In this document: positions 20,640-34,100 of the stretch, in pieces
How the letters are laid out: every line of letters begins with the position of its first letter
Numbering within the stretch: position 1 is the first letter of the stretch
From: Hibiscus mutabilis
Lineage: Eukaryota; Streptophyta; Magnoliopsida; Malvales; Malvaceae
NCBI GenBank assembly: GCA_019671005.1
Contig: CM033738.1
Coordinates: 18,316,202-18,380,201, forward strand
Reading direction: 5' to 3'
DNA length: 64,000 bases
Position numbers and translations under genes: made by a program
The notes under the pieces: generated by a model
Told to the model about the DNA's origin: nothing
Databases searched by the model: none
The model's input: only the letters and a program-made list of their open reading frames with translations

Positions 20640-21344
20640 TCTGATAATTTTTTCAATTGAGCTTTTAACTCTCTAAGCTCTGTAGGGGCCATCCTGTAAG
20701 GTGCTATTGATATTGGTGTTGCTCCATGAAGCACATCAATACCAAATTTCACCTCTCGATCAGGGGAGTAGACCTGGTAATTTATCCGAAAAGACATTTG
20801 GAAATTCCCGCACCATGGGTATGTTTTCTAGATCTATCTTTGTTTCCGGAGTACTTATCACATGAGCTAAATAAGCTTCATATTCACATGATAACAACTT
20901 CCCAGCAGCTACAACTGTAATCTCATGGCTCAAATAATTTTGCCTTTCTCCCTCAAATACTATTTCTGAACCCTCTGGTCCTTTTAAGACTACTCTTTTT
21001 AATTGGCATTTAACCGTAGCATCATATGCCGATAGCCAATCCATTCCAAGAATAATTTCAAATTCTTGGAAAGGCAATTCCATAAGATCAGCAGAAAATT
21101 CTACTGCTTGAATTTTTAAAGGACATTTCTTGCATATTCTACTCACTCTGGCACTTTGTCCTATTGGGTTGACAGCAACTATCTCACTCGAAATTAGTTC
21201 TATTGGAATGTTTCTTTCAAGTATTACTTTAGAACTAATGTATAAATGAGTACCCCTTTTTAACTGAAGTGGCTGATGCTGCAGGATGCTGCTGTGACAT
21301 TCCTTTGCTGCATTTAAATGATGATGCAGCAAATAAACCTCCAA
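20640..21344 (-). pseudogene. Element D protease remnant and RT N-terminus
   Basis: The frame 21344-20760 has the C-terminal half of a gypsy aspartic protease: FEIILGMDWLSAYDATVKC at about residues 94-112, and the linker VREFPNVFSDKLPGLLP. The usual DTG(S/A) active-site motif is absent, replaced by unrelated sequence after a deletion. A second frame (20797-20640) continues into RT: VDVLHGATPISIAPYRMAPT, ELRELKAQLKKLSD, then the family C insertion. Protease would cut the polyprotein; this one cannot. Confidence 0.8.
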
Positions 21345-22128
21345 ACCTTTTCCCGGTCTGACTCTACTTTTCTGCCCTCTCCTTGAGGTCCACTCTTTCT
21401 ATAGCCTTGGCTTGGTTCACCATTTCTTGAAAAGTAGTGAAATTACGAGAAACCAATATCCTCTTATATTGCGAATCCAAACCAGCAATAAATCTATAAA
21501 TTCTAGACTTTTCTATTGGAAGAAGCTCTGTTACAAACCGGCTTAATCTATTGAATTCACATTCGTATTCATAAACCGATTTGCCATGTTGTTTTAGCTG
21601 CAGAAATTGATGTCTCATATCTTCGACAAATACGTCTCCAATATACTTTTCTTTGAATTCTTGAAGGAAGAATTCCCAAGTAGCTCACTCCGGAGGTACT
21701 TGTGCAATTATCACATTCCACCATACACTGGCTTGTCCCATCAGAAGGGATACTACTCCTTCCAATTTTCCTTGATTATCACAAGGGATTCTGCTTAACA
21801 TGATCTTGACATCGTTTAACCAGTAATCAACATCCATCGAATTTGCATCAGTATCACCTTAGAATTCGGGTGCTCTGATTTTCCTTAACTCCTTAGGGAC
21901 TGATACTGGTGCTCGCTGATTTATAATCGCATCCAAGGATTGCAGAAATAAGCCTTGATCTTGCACCGACATATTTCTTTGTTCCCGAGCCTGTTGCTCT
22001 ACATTCTGCTGAGTCGGTTGCTCTAAATTTTGCTAAACCTGAGGTGGATTCTGATTCACCTCATTACTTCCGCTTTGAGCAAGCACATCATGCTCAACAG
22101 CCTGTTGCGATTCCCGATAATCCGACAT
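21345..22128 (-). pseudogene. Element D gag remnant
   Basis: A plausible gag start ATG lies at 22128 (MSDYRESQQAVEHD...), but a TAG follows at 22033-22035 after about 31 codons. The conserved gag core is visible in 21618-21364: FLQLKQHGKSVYEYECEFNR, LLPIEKSRIYRFIAGLD, FQEMVNQAKAIE. The CCHC knuckle expected next is missing: the sequence passes almost directly into protease, so a deletion removed the gag end and protease start. Gag would form the particle and bind RNA. Confidence 0.8.
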
Positions 22129-22311
22129 CTGTTCATGTCACGATTATCTTAAATAAGTAAGGAGTAATCTATCCAATATCAGGCATCATCATAATCCTAT
22201 ACAATATCAGTAATTTTAGATATCCTAGTGCCATGTATATGACTCTGACTTTCTACATAAACTCATTTGCTATCTAGAACCGGCTAAACCTGTAGCTCTG
22301 ATACTAATAAA
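22129..22311 (-). other. Element D leader with tRNA-iMet-type primer-binding site
   Basis: Minus strand after the 5' LTR reads TTTATTAGTATCAGAGCTAC; the TAGTATCAGAGC block (22295-22306) matches the plant initiator-Met primer-binding consensus except one base. About 170 bp of leader separate it from the gag ATG. Confidence 0.8.
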
Positions 22312-25170
22312 TGTAACACCCTTACTAGTATCTATTTTTAATACTAGTAAGGAATGTCACCCAATATTTAACCGTATTTTATACTACTCAATTTAATCAA
22401 AAACAACAATTTTCCAAAAGTTTCAATTTATCGCGTAAGACCAATTACTATTTTTTTATTTTTTAACCCTTCAAGTAGCCTTTGTTTTTAGGAAGCAACT
22501 TGGCAGTTATAACTACATATTTTAATTAAGAAAACTGCCTAAAAATTGTCCAAATTAAAAATGATCTTGATTACTCTAAAAATCAAATTAATAATTTTAC
22601 CCGATTTTCATTACTAGTAATTTCTTTAAACTAATATAAATCACATTATAAAGTAACCACTTATCTAGATATTAATATTACAAACCATATCTAGGCTAGT
22701 TAAAGTGAGCTACTAATATTTTATACATGTCAACTAGAGATAACCAAAATACATCAAAGATGTAAATTACTGATATAACTATTATCTTTCTATTTGATGA
22801 TGCCGACACTCTTTACTCCTGTCCGAGATTACTACCTACGCGTGAAAACCATCACACGTTAAGTATATACTTAGTGAGGCATTATAATTATTTAACATAA
22901 ATCAACATGCTTGAATTATAACAATAATAAAATAAACATCCAATTTGATCACTATTCATTTATTTCCTTATGTTAATCAAATATTAACATAATATATTCC
23001 GGATTCATAAATCCTATTAATAACTTGTCAATATTCGAGAGCTTACCTACTCTCTAATTTATTAACCATTTATTATCAAATAAATTATTGTCCAACATAG
23101 TTTGAGGACTTGAGTACACAAGTAAAAACTGCACCAAAGTGCTAATAAACCGCACTGAAGTGCTAAAGAACCACACCTAAGTGTTAATAAATCGCACCGA
23201 AGTGCTAAACCGCTGGACTCTATGGCATGCCAACTATACTCTATACCTCAATTACTTATTTGGGCATACTTTCCAATTCCATATTCGATTCATCCATGGC
23301 AATATAATTAAATATTGGGCAGTTCATACCCTAAATATAACATAAACATACATACCTGATATATCTAGTGATCAAATGCATCATAGTTCTACCATTGACA
23401 ATTCTCAATATGTCAAATATAAGTTCATGATATAAGCATATAACTATCAATCAATTATTAATAAGGTAGATTTATCACAAGTCTTCCAAATGATAATCAT
23501 AATATTATCCATGCATAAAATTGCACTCACCTTGACACTTTATACTTTGTCAATATTCAACTAGCCTCACTAAGTTCAGCTTTGGTCATGTTCCTTTCCT
23601 CGATTGCTAATTCGATCTTGATTTTCTTCACAGTCTATAAGTGTATTAAAAATACCATAAGTACATTCCAAATTATATGTTAGTATCTTACTAACACATA
23701 AGCAATATAGGAATAATTTCCCTATAAACACCCTAATATTTTCCAAATATTAGTTTCATGACATAAGTCATTTCATCCTCAATACTTTGTTTTTCTTCCA
23801 ACATTTACTCAAAGAATGATTTATAACTCATTCTAATATTTATTCCAGTATAATGCTTCCATGAAAATAAATTTTCACTTTAGTCCTTAAATTCTTCCAA
23901 GTTGCCGAATTGGTCCCCAATCTTTTAAAATTTTCTAAATTGGCCCCTATGTTTTTACAAACTTCTAAAATAGTCCAAATGACATTTTAAATCTTGTAAA
24001 ATCATAATTTCAACATTTCCAATTTTATGGAAAATTTTCCATAATTTCCCCTAATTCTTACAATTTGCCGAATCCACCCCCATAACTCTTCAAGTTTCCA
24101 ATTTGGTCCAATTAACACTTAAACATCATTTCCAAGCTTTCACAATCATTCCCATATCAAAATCAATCTAAATTCAACTTTTTTACCAAAACCCTAACTT
24201 TGAACAATTTAGGGTTTAACTATTTCCATGTAGTTTCAACCATCATACAAGCTTTAATATGATTCCACAACATCATATTCATCAAAAACTAACCTTAGTT
24301 CATCCTAATTCAACATTCCCTTTATCCATCAAAATCACAAAGCCAAGGTTCTAAGCAAGGAAAGCATGAACAAATGGTACCAAAAGATAGAGAATTTCAT
24401 GTAGATTAATTTCATATTTCATGCCTTCATCAAAATTCCAACTAAATAAGCTTGAAAAATCAAGAAGAAAAATTTTTCTTCTTTCCTTTGGGGTGTTCGA
24501 AACTTGGCTGAAAATGGGGGAGAAATCTTGAAATTTCTTTTCTTTCCAATTTAGCCACTTGTACTTAATATATTAAAAATGAATTTAAAATTTATTTTAA
24601 AGTCTAATGACCTTTTTACCCTTGTAATCCAAAGCTCCATATTAAGCCACATGTCTACCACCAATCCAAGGGCCCAAAACAATCCAAGGAGTTAGTATTT
24701 ACCAACTTTACCCTAGCCATCTTCAAAAATTACCATCTTGTCATTTTTCATCCAATGACTAGGATTAGACATGGGAAAGTAATCTTTCATCTAATGGTCC
24801 ATATTAATTTCCTTAAAATAAGGCATGAAAATGACCTTTTTACCCTTGCCTTATTTTCCTAAAATATCTCATAAAATATTTCTCATCTATTTGATTAAAT
24901 CCGATTATCCGAATTTTTCCCAAACTTTAAAGCTTTATAGCTCTTAATACAAACTCCGTATAAAAAATCCGAGTATCACGAAAATGCCACTCTTGGGGGT
25001 GAACTATTCATTTAAGGGACTAAATTACATAAATTTTGGAAATTACAACTTAGTCCCTAAACATTTAGAAATTTACACTTTGGCACCAAACTTTTTATAT
25101 TTTACATTTTGGTCACCAAATTTTTCAAGTTTTTCATTTTGGTCACTAACCAAAATTTTGAGGTATTACA
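22312..25170 (-). repeat. 5' LTR of element D
   Basis: 2859 bp, uninterrupted, from TGTAACACCC to GAGGTATTACA on +. It is about 45 bp longer than the reconstructed length of the other LTR, mostly due to two extra 21 bp hairpin repeats. Scattered substitutions and indels separate the two LTRs, so the insertion is not young. Contains no coding features. Confidence 0.95.
23131..23205 (-). repeat. Four-copy 21 bp array of tetraloop hairpins
   Basis: Cores begin at 23131, 23152, 23173 and 23194, exactly 21 bp apart. On the sense (minus) strand they are GCAC-TTCG-GTGC, ACAC-TTAG-GTGT, GCAC-TTCA-GTGC and GCAC-TTTG-GTGC, in transcription order. All keep a 4 bp stem and a 4-base loop starting TT. One copy changes both sides of the outer pair, preserving pairing. 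Confidence 0.8.
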
Positions 25171-28100
25171 GTTCAAAAGCACACAACTAAATATTTTAAT
25201 TCATAAAATTTGATTTAATCTTATTTTGCGGCAATTTTGTTGGGGTTTAAAGAGTGCATGTCTAAATGGGCTTTACAATGGACCCGATGAAATTTTAACC
25301 GAGTAAAAAGTTCTAAAATTGAAGTTAAGCTATATAATCATGTTCAAAAACACATAACTAAATATTTTAATTCATAAAATGTGATTTAATCATTTTTTTG
25401 CTCGTTTTGTTGGGTTTAAGGCGTGCAGGTCTAAATGGGCTTTATAGTGATCACGTTGGAATTTTAACCTAGTAAAAACTTCTAAAAATGAGGTTAAACT
25501 ACATAATCATGTTCAAAAACTCATAATAAATATTTGAAGTCAGAAAATGTGATTTAATCTTATTTTTAGGCTGTTTTAGTGGGGTTTAAGGCGTGCATGT
25601 CTAAATGGGCTTTACAATGGACCCGTTGGAATTTTAACCGAGTAAAAAGATTCAAAATTGACGTTAAGCTGTATAATCATGTTCAAAATCCCATAAATAA
25701 ATATTTTAATTCATAAAATTTGATTTAATCTTATTTTGCGTCCAATGTGTTGGTTTTAAGGCGTGCATGTCTAAGTGAGCTTTATAGTGGACTAATTGGA
25801 ATTTTAACCAAGTAAAAACTTCTAAAAATTAGGTTAAGCTATATAATCATGTTCAAAACCCATAAATAAATATACTAATTCATAAAATGTTATTTAATCT
25901 TATTTTTTGTCTGTTTTGTTGGCGTTTAAGGAGTGCATGTCTTAATGGGCTTTACAGTGGACCCGTTAGAATTTTAACTGAGTAAAAAGTTTAGAAAAAA
26001 AGGTTAAGCTATGTAATCATTTTCAAAAGCCCATAACTAAATATTTTAAGTCAAAAAACATGATTTAATCTTATTTTTCGGTTGTTTTATTGGTGTTTAA
26101 GGTGTATATGTCTAAATGGGCTTTATAGTGGACCCGTTGGAATTTTAAACGAGTAAAGAGTACTAAAATTGAGGTTAAGCTGTATAATCATGTACAAAAG
26201 TGCATAAAAAATATTTTAATTCATAAAATTTGGTTTAATATTATTTTGCGGCCATTTTATGGGGTTTTAAGGCGTGCATGTCTAAATAGGCTTTAGAGTG
26301 GACCCGTTAGAATTTTAACCGAGTAAAAATTTCTAAAAAAGAGGTTATGCTATATAATCATGTTAAAAATCCCATAACTAAATATTTTAAGCGCTAAAAT
26401 ATGATTTAATCTTATTTTTCGGCCATTTTGTTGGGGTTTAAGGCGTGCATGTCTAAATGGGCTATACAGTGCTAAAATATGATTTAATCTTATTTATTAG
26501 TCGATTTGTTAGGTTTAAGGCGTGATGTCTAAATGGGCTTTACAGTAGACTCGTTAGAATTTTAACAGAGTAAAAGGTTTTAAAATTGAGGTTAAGCTGT
26601 ATAATCATGTTCAAAAGTCCATAACTAAATATTTTAATTCTTAAAAATTGATTTAATCTTATTTTGCAGCCATTTTGTTGGGGTTTAAGGCGCGCATGTC
26701 TAAAGGGCTTTAGAGTGGACCGTTGGAATTTTAATCGAGTAAAAATTTCTAAAATTGAGGTTAAGCTATATAATCTTAATCAAAAGCCTATAATCAAATA
26801 TTTTAACTCATAAAATTTTATTTAATCTTACTTTGTGGTCGTTTTATTGGGTTTAAGGCGTGCATGTCTAGAAGGGCATTATAGTGGGTTCGTTGGAATT
26901 TTAACCGAGTAAAATTTTTTGAAAAATGAGGTTAAGCTATATAATCATGTTCAAAAGCACATAAATAAATATTTTAATTCATAAAATTTGATTTAATGTT
27001 ATTTTGCGGCCATTTTGTTGGGGTTTAAGGTGTGTATGTTTAAGTGGATTTTACAGTGGACCTGCTAGAATTTTAACCGAGTAAAAGGTTCTAAAATTGA
27101 GGTTAAGCTATATAATCATGTTCAAAAGCCCGTAACTAAATATTTTAATTCATAAAATTTGATTTAATCTTATTTTGCGGCCATTTTGTTGGGTTTTATG
27201 GCGTGAATGTCTAAATGGGCTTTACTGTGGACTCGTTGAAATTTTAACCGGGTAAATATTTCTGAAAATGAGGTTAAGCTATATAATAATAATAATAATA
27301 ATAATAAGCCTATAATAAATTATTTCAACTCCTAAAATTTTATGAAATTAATTTTTCGTCCGTTTTGTTGGGATTTAAGGCGTACTTGTCTAAATGGGCT
27401 ATACAGTGGGCCTGTTGGAACTTTAACCGAAAAGTTCTAAAATTGAGGTTAAGCTATATAATCATATTCACATGCCCATAATCAAATATTTTAATTCATA
27501 AAATTTGATTTAATCTTATTTTGTGGTCCTTTTGTTGGGTTTCAGACATGCATGTCTAAATGGGCTATACAGTGGACCCGTTGGAATTTTAACCGAGTAA
27601 AAATTTCTAAAAATGAGGTTAAGATATATAATCATGTTCAAAAACACTTAAATAAATACTTTAATTCATAAAATGGGATTTAATCTTATTTTTCGGTTGT
27701 TTTGTTGGGGTTTATGGCGTGCATGTCTAAATGGGCTTTAGAGTGGGCCCGTGGAATTTTGACCGAGAAAAAAGTTATGAAATTGAGATTAAGCTATATA
27801 ATCATATTCAAAAGCCCATACTCAAATTTTTTTAACTCATAAAATTTGATTTAATCTTATTTTTTGGCCGTTTTGTTGGGTTTAAGTCATTTATGTCTAA
27901 ATGGGCTTTACAGTGGACCCGTTGGAATTTTAACCGTGTAAAAAGTTCTAAAATTGAGGTTAAGCTGTATAATCATGTTCAAAATACCATAACTAAATAT
28001 TTTAATTCATAAAATTTGATTTAATCTTATTTTTCGGCCATTTTGTTGGGGTAAATGGGCTTTACAGTGGCCCTGTTGGAATTTTAACCGTGTAAAAAGT

Positions 28101-31100
28101 TCTGAAATTGAGGTTAATCTATATAATCATATTCAAAGGCCCATAATGAAATATTTTAACTCATAAAATTTGATTTAATCTTATTTTGTGACCGTTTTGT
28201 TGGATTTAAGGCGTGCATGTCTAAATGGGCTTTATAGTGAACCCGTTGGAATTTTAACCGAGTAAAAATTTATGAAAATGAGGTTAAGATATATAATCAT
28301 ATTTAGAAGCCCATATCTAAATATTTTAAGTCATAAAATCTGGTTTAATCTTATTTTTTGTCCGTTTTGTTGGGTTTTAAGGCGTGCATGTCTAAATAGG
28401 TTTTACAGTGAACCCGTTGGAATTTTAACCGAGTAAAATGTTCTAAAATTGATGTTAAGCTGTATAATCATGTTCAAAAATCCATAAATAAATATTTTAA
28501 TTCATAAAATTTCATTTTATCTTATTTTGCGGCCATTTTGTTGGGTTTTAAGGCGTACATGTCAAAATGGGCTTTATAGTGGACCCGTTGGAATTTTAAC
28601 CAAGTAAAAATTTCTAAAAATAAGGTTAAGCTATATAATCATGTTCAAAAACCCATAACTAAATATATAATTCATAGAATGCGAGTTAATCTTATTTTTC
28701 GTTCGTTTTGTTGGCGTTGAAGGTGTGCATGTCTAAATGGGCTTTGCAGTGGACCTGTTGGAATTTTAGCTGAGTAAAAAGTTCTAAAATTGAGGTTAAG
28801 CTATATAATCATATTCAAAAGACCATAATCAAATATTTTAACTCAAAAAATTTGATTTAATCCTATTTTTTGGCCATTTTGTTGGGTTTAAGGCGTGCTT
28901 GTCTAAATGGGCTTTATAGTGGACCCGTTGGAATTTTAACCAGGTAAAAAATTCTAAAATTGTGGTTAAGTTGTATAATCATGTTCAAAAGCCCATAACT
29001 AAATATTTTAATTCATAAAATTTGATTTAATCTTATTTTGTGGCAATTTTGTTGGGGTTTAAGGTGTTCATGTCTAAATGGACTCTTTAGTGAACCCGTT
29101 TGAATTTTAACCGAGTAAAAAGTTCTAAAATTGACGTTAAGTTATATAATCATGTTCAAAAACCCATAAATAAATATTTTGATTCATGAAATGCGATTTA
29201 ATCTTATTTTTCATTTGCTTTGTTGGGTTTAAGGCTTGCAGGTTAAAATGGGCTTTATCGTAGACACGTTTGAATTTTAACCGAGTTAAAAGTTCTAAAA
29301 ATGAGGTTAAGCTATATAATCATGTTCAAAAGCTCATAAATAAATATTTGAATTCATAAAATATGATTTAATCTTATTTTTAGGCCGTTTTGTTGGGGTT
29401 TAATGCATGTATGTCTAAATGAGCTTTACAGTGGACATGTTGGAATTTTAAACGAGTAAAAAATTTCAAAATTGACATTAAGCTGTGTAATCATGTTCAA
29501 AAGCCAATAAATAAATATTTTAATTCATAAAATTTGATTTAATCTTATTTTGCGGCCATTGTGTTGGGTTTTAAGGCGTGCATGTCTAAGTGGGCTTTAT
29601 AGTGAACTAATTGGAATTTTAACCGGGTGAAAATTTCTAAAATGAGGTTAAGCGATATAATCATGTTCAAAAACCCATAAATAAATATATTAATTCATAA
29701 AATGCGATTTAATCTTAATTTCCGTCCGTTTTGTTGGTGTTTAAAGCGTGCATGTCTAAATGGTCTTTATAGTGTACCCGTTCGAATTTTAACCGAGTAA
29801 AAAGTTTTGAAAATGAGGTTAAGCTATATAATCATGTTCGAAATCCCATTATTAAATATTTTAAGCCATAAAATGTGATTTAATCTTATTTTTTGGCCGT
29901 TTTGTTGGTGTTTAAGACGTACATGTCTAAATGGGCTTTACAGTGGACCAGTTGGAATTTTAAACGAGTAAAAAGTTCTAAAATTGAAGTTAAGCTGTAT
30001 AATAATGTTTAAAAGTGAATAACTAAATATTTTAATTCATAAAATTTGATTTAATCTTATATTGCGGCCATTTTGCTGGGTTTTAAGGCATACATGTCTC
30101 AATGGACTTTATAGTAAACCCGTTGGAATTTTAACCAAGTAAAAATGTCTAAAAATGAGGTTATGCTATTTAAGCATGTTCAAACGCCAATGAATAAATA
30201 TTTTAAGTTCTAAAATATGACTTAATCTTATTTTTTAGTCGTTTTGTTGGGGTTTAAGGCGTGCATGTCTAAATAGGCTATACAGTGGGCCCGTTGGAAT
30301 TTTAACCAGTAAAAAGTTTTGAAAATGCAGTTAAGCTATATAATCATGTTCAAAAGCTCATAACTAAAAATTTGAAGTCATAAATGTGATTTAATCTTAT
30401 TTTTAGGTCGTTTTGTTGGGGTTTAAGGCGTGTATGTCTAAATGGGCTTTACAGAGGACCTGTTGGAATTTTAATAGAGTAAAAATTTCTGAAAAATGAT
30501 GTTAAGATATATAATCATGTTCAAAATAACATAAATAAATATTTTAATTCATAAAATTTGATTTAATCTTATTTTGCGACCATTTTGTTGTGGTTTACTG
30601 TGTGCATGTCTAAGTGGGCTTTACAATGGTCCGGTTGGAATTTTAACCGAGTAAAAAGTTCTAAAATTGAGGTTACGCTGTACAGTCATGTTCAAAAGCC
30701 CATAATTAAATATTTTAACTCATAAAATTTTATTTAATCTTATTTTTTAGCCGTTTTGATTGGTTCAAGGCGTGCATGTCTAAATTGGCTTTACAGTGGA
30801 CCCGTTGGAATTTTAGCCGAGTAAAAATTTCTAAAATGAGGTTAAGCTAAATAATCTTAATCAAAATCCTATAATCAAATATTCTAACTCATTACATTTT
30901 ATTTAATCTTATTTTGTTGTCGTTTTGTTAGGTTTAAGGCGTACATGTCTAGATGGGCTTTTTAGTGGGCCCGTTGGAATTTTAACGAGTAAAAATTTCT
31001 GAAAAAAGAGGTTAAGCTAATAATTATGTTAAAAAGCACATAAATAAATATTTTAATTCATAAAATTTGATTTAATATTATTTTGCGGCCATTTTGTTGG

Positions 31101-34100
31101 GGTTTAAGGCGTGCATGTCTAAATGGGTTTTACAGTGGACCCGTTGGAATTCTAATCGAGTAAAAAGTTCTAAAATTGAGGTTAAGCTGTACAATCATTT
31201 CCAAAGGCTCATAAATAAATATTTTAATTCATAAATTTTGATTTAATCTTATTTTGCGGCCATTTTGTTGGGTTTTAAGGCGTGTATTTCTAAATGGGCT
31301 TTACAATGGACCCGTTGGAATTTTAAACGAGTAAAAATTTCTAAAAATGAGGTTATGCTATATGATCATGTTCAAAAGCCCATAACTAAATATTTTAAGT
31401 CATAAAATTTGATTTAATCTTGTTTTTTGGCCATTTTGGTGGGGTTTAAGGCGTTCATTCTAAATGGGCTTTATAGTGGACCCGTTGGAATTTTAACCGA
31501 GTAAAAAGTTCTGAAATTGTGATTAAGCCATAAAATCATATTCAAAATCCCATAATCAAATATTTTAAATCATGAAATTTTATTTAATCTTATTTTGTGG
31601 TCGTTTTGTTGGGTTTAAGACGTATATGTCCAAATGGACTTACAATGGACCCATTAGAATTTTAACCGAGATTTTTTTTTGAAAATGAGGTTAAGATATA
31701 TAATCACATTCGAAAGCCCTTAACTAAATATCTTAAGTATACAATTTGATTTAAACTTATTTTCCGTTAGTTTTGTTGGGTTTTAAGGCGTGCTTGTCTA
31801 AAAGGGGCTATATAGTGGGCTCGTTGGAATTTTAACCTAGTAAAAAGTTCTGAAATTGAGGTTAATCTATATAATCATATTCAAAAGCCCATAATCAAAT
31901 ATTTTAACTCATAAAATTTGATTTAATCTTAGTTTTTGGTCGTTTTGTTGGGTTTAAGGCCTGCGTGTCTAAATAGGCTTTATAGTTGACCCGTTGGAAT
32001 TTTAACCGAGTAAAACTTTATAAAAATGAGGTTAAGCTATATAATCATGTTCAAAAACCCATAAATAATTTTTTTAATTCATAAAATGGGAATTAACCTT
32101 ATTTTTTGGCGGTTTTGTTGGGGTTTAGGCATGCATGTGTAAATGGGTTTTACAGTGGGCTCGTTGGAATTTTAACCGAGTAAAAAGTTATGAAATTGAG
32201 ATTTAGCAATATAATCATATTAAAAAGCCCATAATCAAATATATTAACTCATAAAATTTGATTTAATCTTATCTTTTGGTCGTTTTGTTGGGTTTAAGGC
32301 GTTCATGTCTAAATGGGCTTTATAGTGTAACCGTTGTAATTTTAACAGAGTTAAAAGTTTTAAAATTGACTTTAAGATGTATAATCATTTTCAAAAGCCC
32401 ATAAATAAATATTTTAATTTGTAAAATTTGATTTAATCTTATTTTGCAACCATTTTTTATGGTTTAAGACGTGCATGTCTAAATGGGCTTTAGTGTGGAC
32501 CAGTTGGAATTTTAATCGACTAAAATGTTCTAAAATTGAGGTTAAGATATATAATATTAATAAAAACCTATAATCAAATATTTTAACTCATAAAATTATA
32601 TTTAATCGTATTTTGAGGTCGTTTTGTTGGGTCTAAGGCGTGCATTTATAAATGAGATTTATAGTGGACCCGATGAAATTTTAACCGAGTGAAAATTACC
32701 GAAAAATGAGGTTAAGCTATATAATCATGTTCAAAATCCCATAATTACATATTTTAATTCATAAAATTTGATTTAATCTTATTTTGCGACCATGTTGTTG
32801 GGGTTCAAGGCGTGCATGTCTAAGTGAGCTTTATAATGGTCTGGTTGGAATTTTAACCATGTAAAAAGTTCTAAAATTGAGGTTAAGTTGTATAATCGTG
32901 TTCAAAAGCCCATAATCAAACATTTTAACTCACAAAATTTGATTTAATCTTATTTTGTGGTCATTTTGTTGGGTTTAAGGCGTGCATGTCTAAATGGGCT
33001 TTATAGTGGACTCGTTGGAATTTTAACCGAGTAAAAATTTCTAAAAATGAGGTTAAGCTACATAATCATGTTCAAAAACCCATAAATAAGTATTTTAATT
33101 CATACTATAGGATTTAATCTTATTTTTCGGCCGTTTTGTTGGGGTTTAAGGCCTGCAAGTCTAAATGGACTTTAAATTGGGCCCGTTGGAATTTTGATTG
33201 AGTAAAAAGTTCTGAAATTGAGATTAAGCTATATAATCATATTCAAAAGCCCAGAATCAAGTGTTTAAACTTAAAAATTTTGATTTAATCTTATTTTGTG
33301 ACAGTTTTGTTGGATTTAAGGCGTTCATGTCTAAATGGGCTTTAAAGAGGACCCATTGGAATTTTAACCGAGTAAAAAGTTCTAAAATTGAGTTTAAGCT
33401 GTATAATCATGTTCAAAATCCCATAACTAAATATTTTAATTCATAAAATTTGATTTAATCTTATTTCTTAGCCATTTTGTTAGGGTTTAAGTCATGCATG
33501 TATAAATAAGCTTTACAGAGGACCCATTGGAATTTTCACCAAGTAAAATGTTCTAAAATTGAGGTTAAGTTATATAATCATGTTCCAAAGTCCATAAATA
33601 AATATTTTAATATATAAAATTTGATTTAATCTTATTTTGCGGCCATTTTGTTAGGTTTTAAGGCGTGCATGTCTAAATGGGCTTTACAGTGGACCCGTTG
33701 GAATTTTAACCGAGTAATTTTTTTGAAAATGAGGTTAAGCTGTATAATCATAATCAAATATTTCAACTCATAAAATTTTATTTAATCTTATTTTTCGTCC
33801 ATTTTGTTGGGGTTTAAGGCGTGCATGTCTAAATGGGCTGTACAGTGGGCTCGTCGGAATTTTAACCCAGTCAAAAGTTCTGAAATTGAGGTTAATCTAC
33901 ATAATCATATTCAAAAGCTCATAATCAAATATTTTATCTCATAAAATATATTTAATCTTATTTTGTGATCGTTTTGTTCGGTTTAAGCCGTGCATGTCTA
34001 AATGGGTTTTATAGTGGACCCGTTGGAATTTTAACAAAGTAAAAAGTTTTAAAATTGAGGTTAAACTGTATAATCATGTTCAAAAGCCCATAATTAAATA

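Larger units (their letters stand above)
10539..25170 (-). mobile_element. Tekay/Del-like Ty3-gypsy retrotransposon (element D), with nested insertions
   Basis: TG...CA LTRs at 10539-14400 and 22312-25170 bound a minus-strand internal region with gag, protease, RT, RNase H, integrase and chromodomain remnants in standard gypsy order. The five bases before and after are GTTCA (10534-10538 and 25171-25175), and joining across them restores a normal satellite monomer. A primer-binding site is next to the right (5') LTR and a polypurine tract next to the left (3') LTR. Two family C insertions (11085-12137 and 17091-20639) came later. The chromodomain and pol wording indicate a Tekay-type chromovirus. 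Stops, frameshifts and a deletion between gag and protease make it defective. Confidence 0.95.

Noticed and set aside
25600..25640. CGTTGGAA in each monomer as a CENP-B box
   Set aside because: It matches only the middle of the mammalian box; the essential flanking TTCG and CGGG positions are absent, and plants are not known to use that box.
33261..33446. Open frame inside the satellite
   Set aside because: A chance 61-codon frame in a tandem repeat; neighbouring monomers have stops in it.
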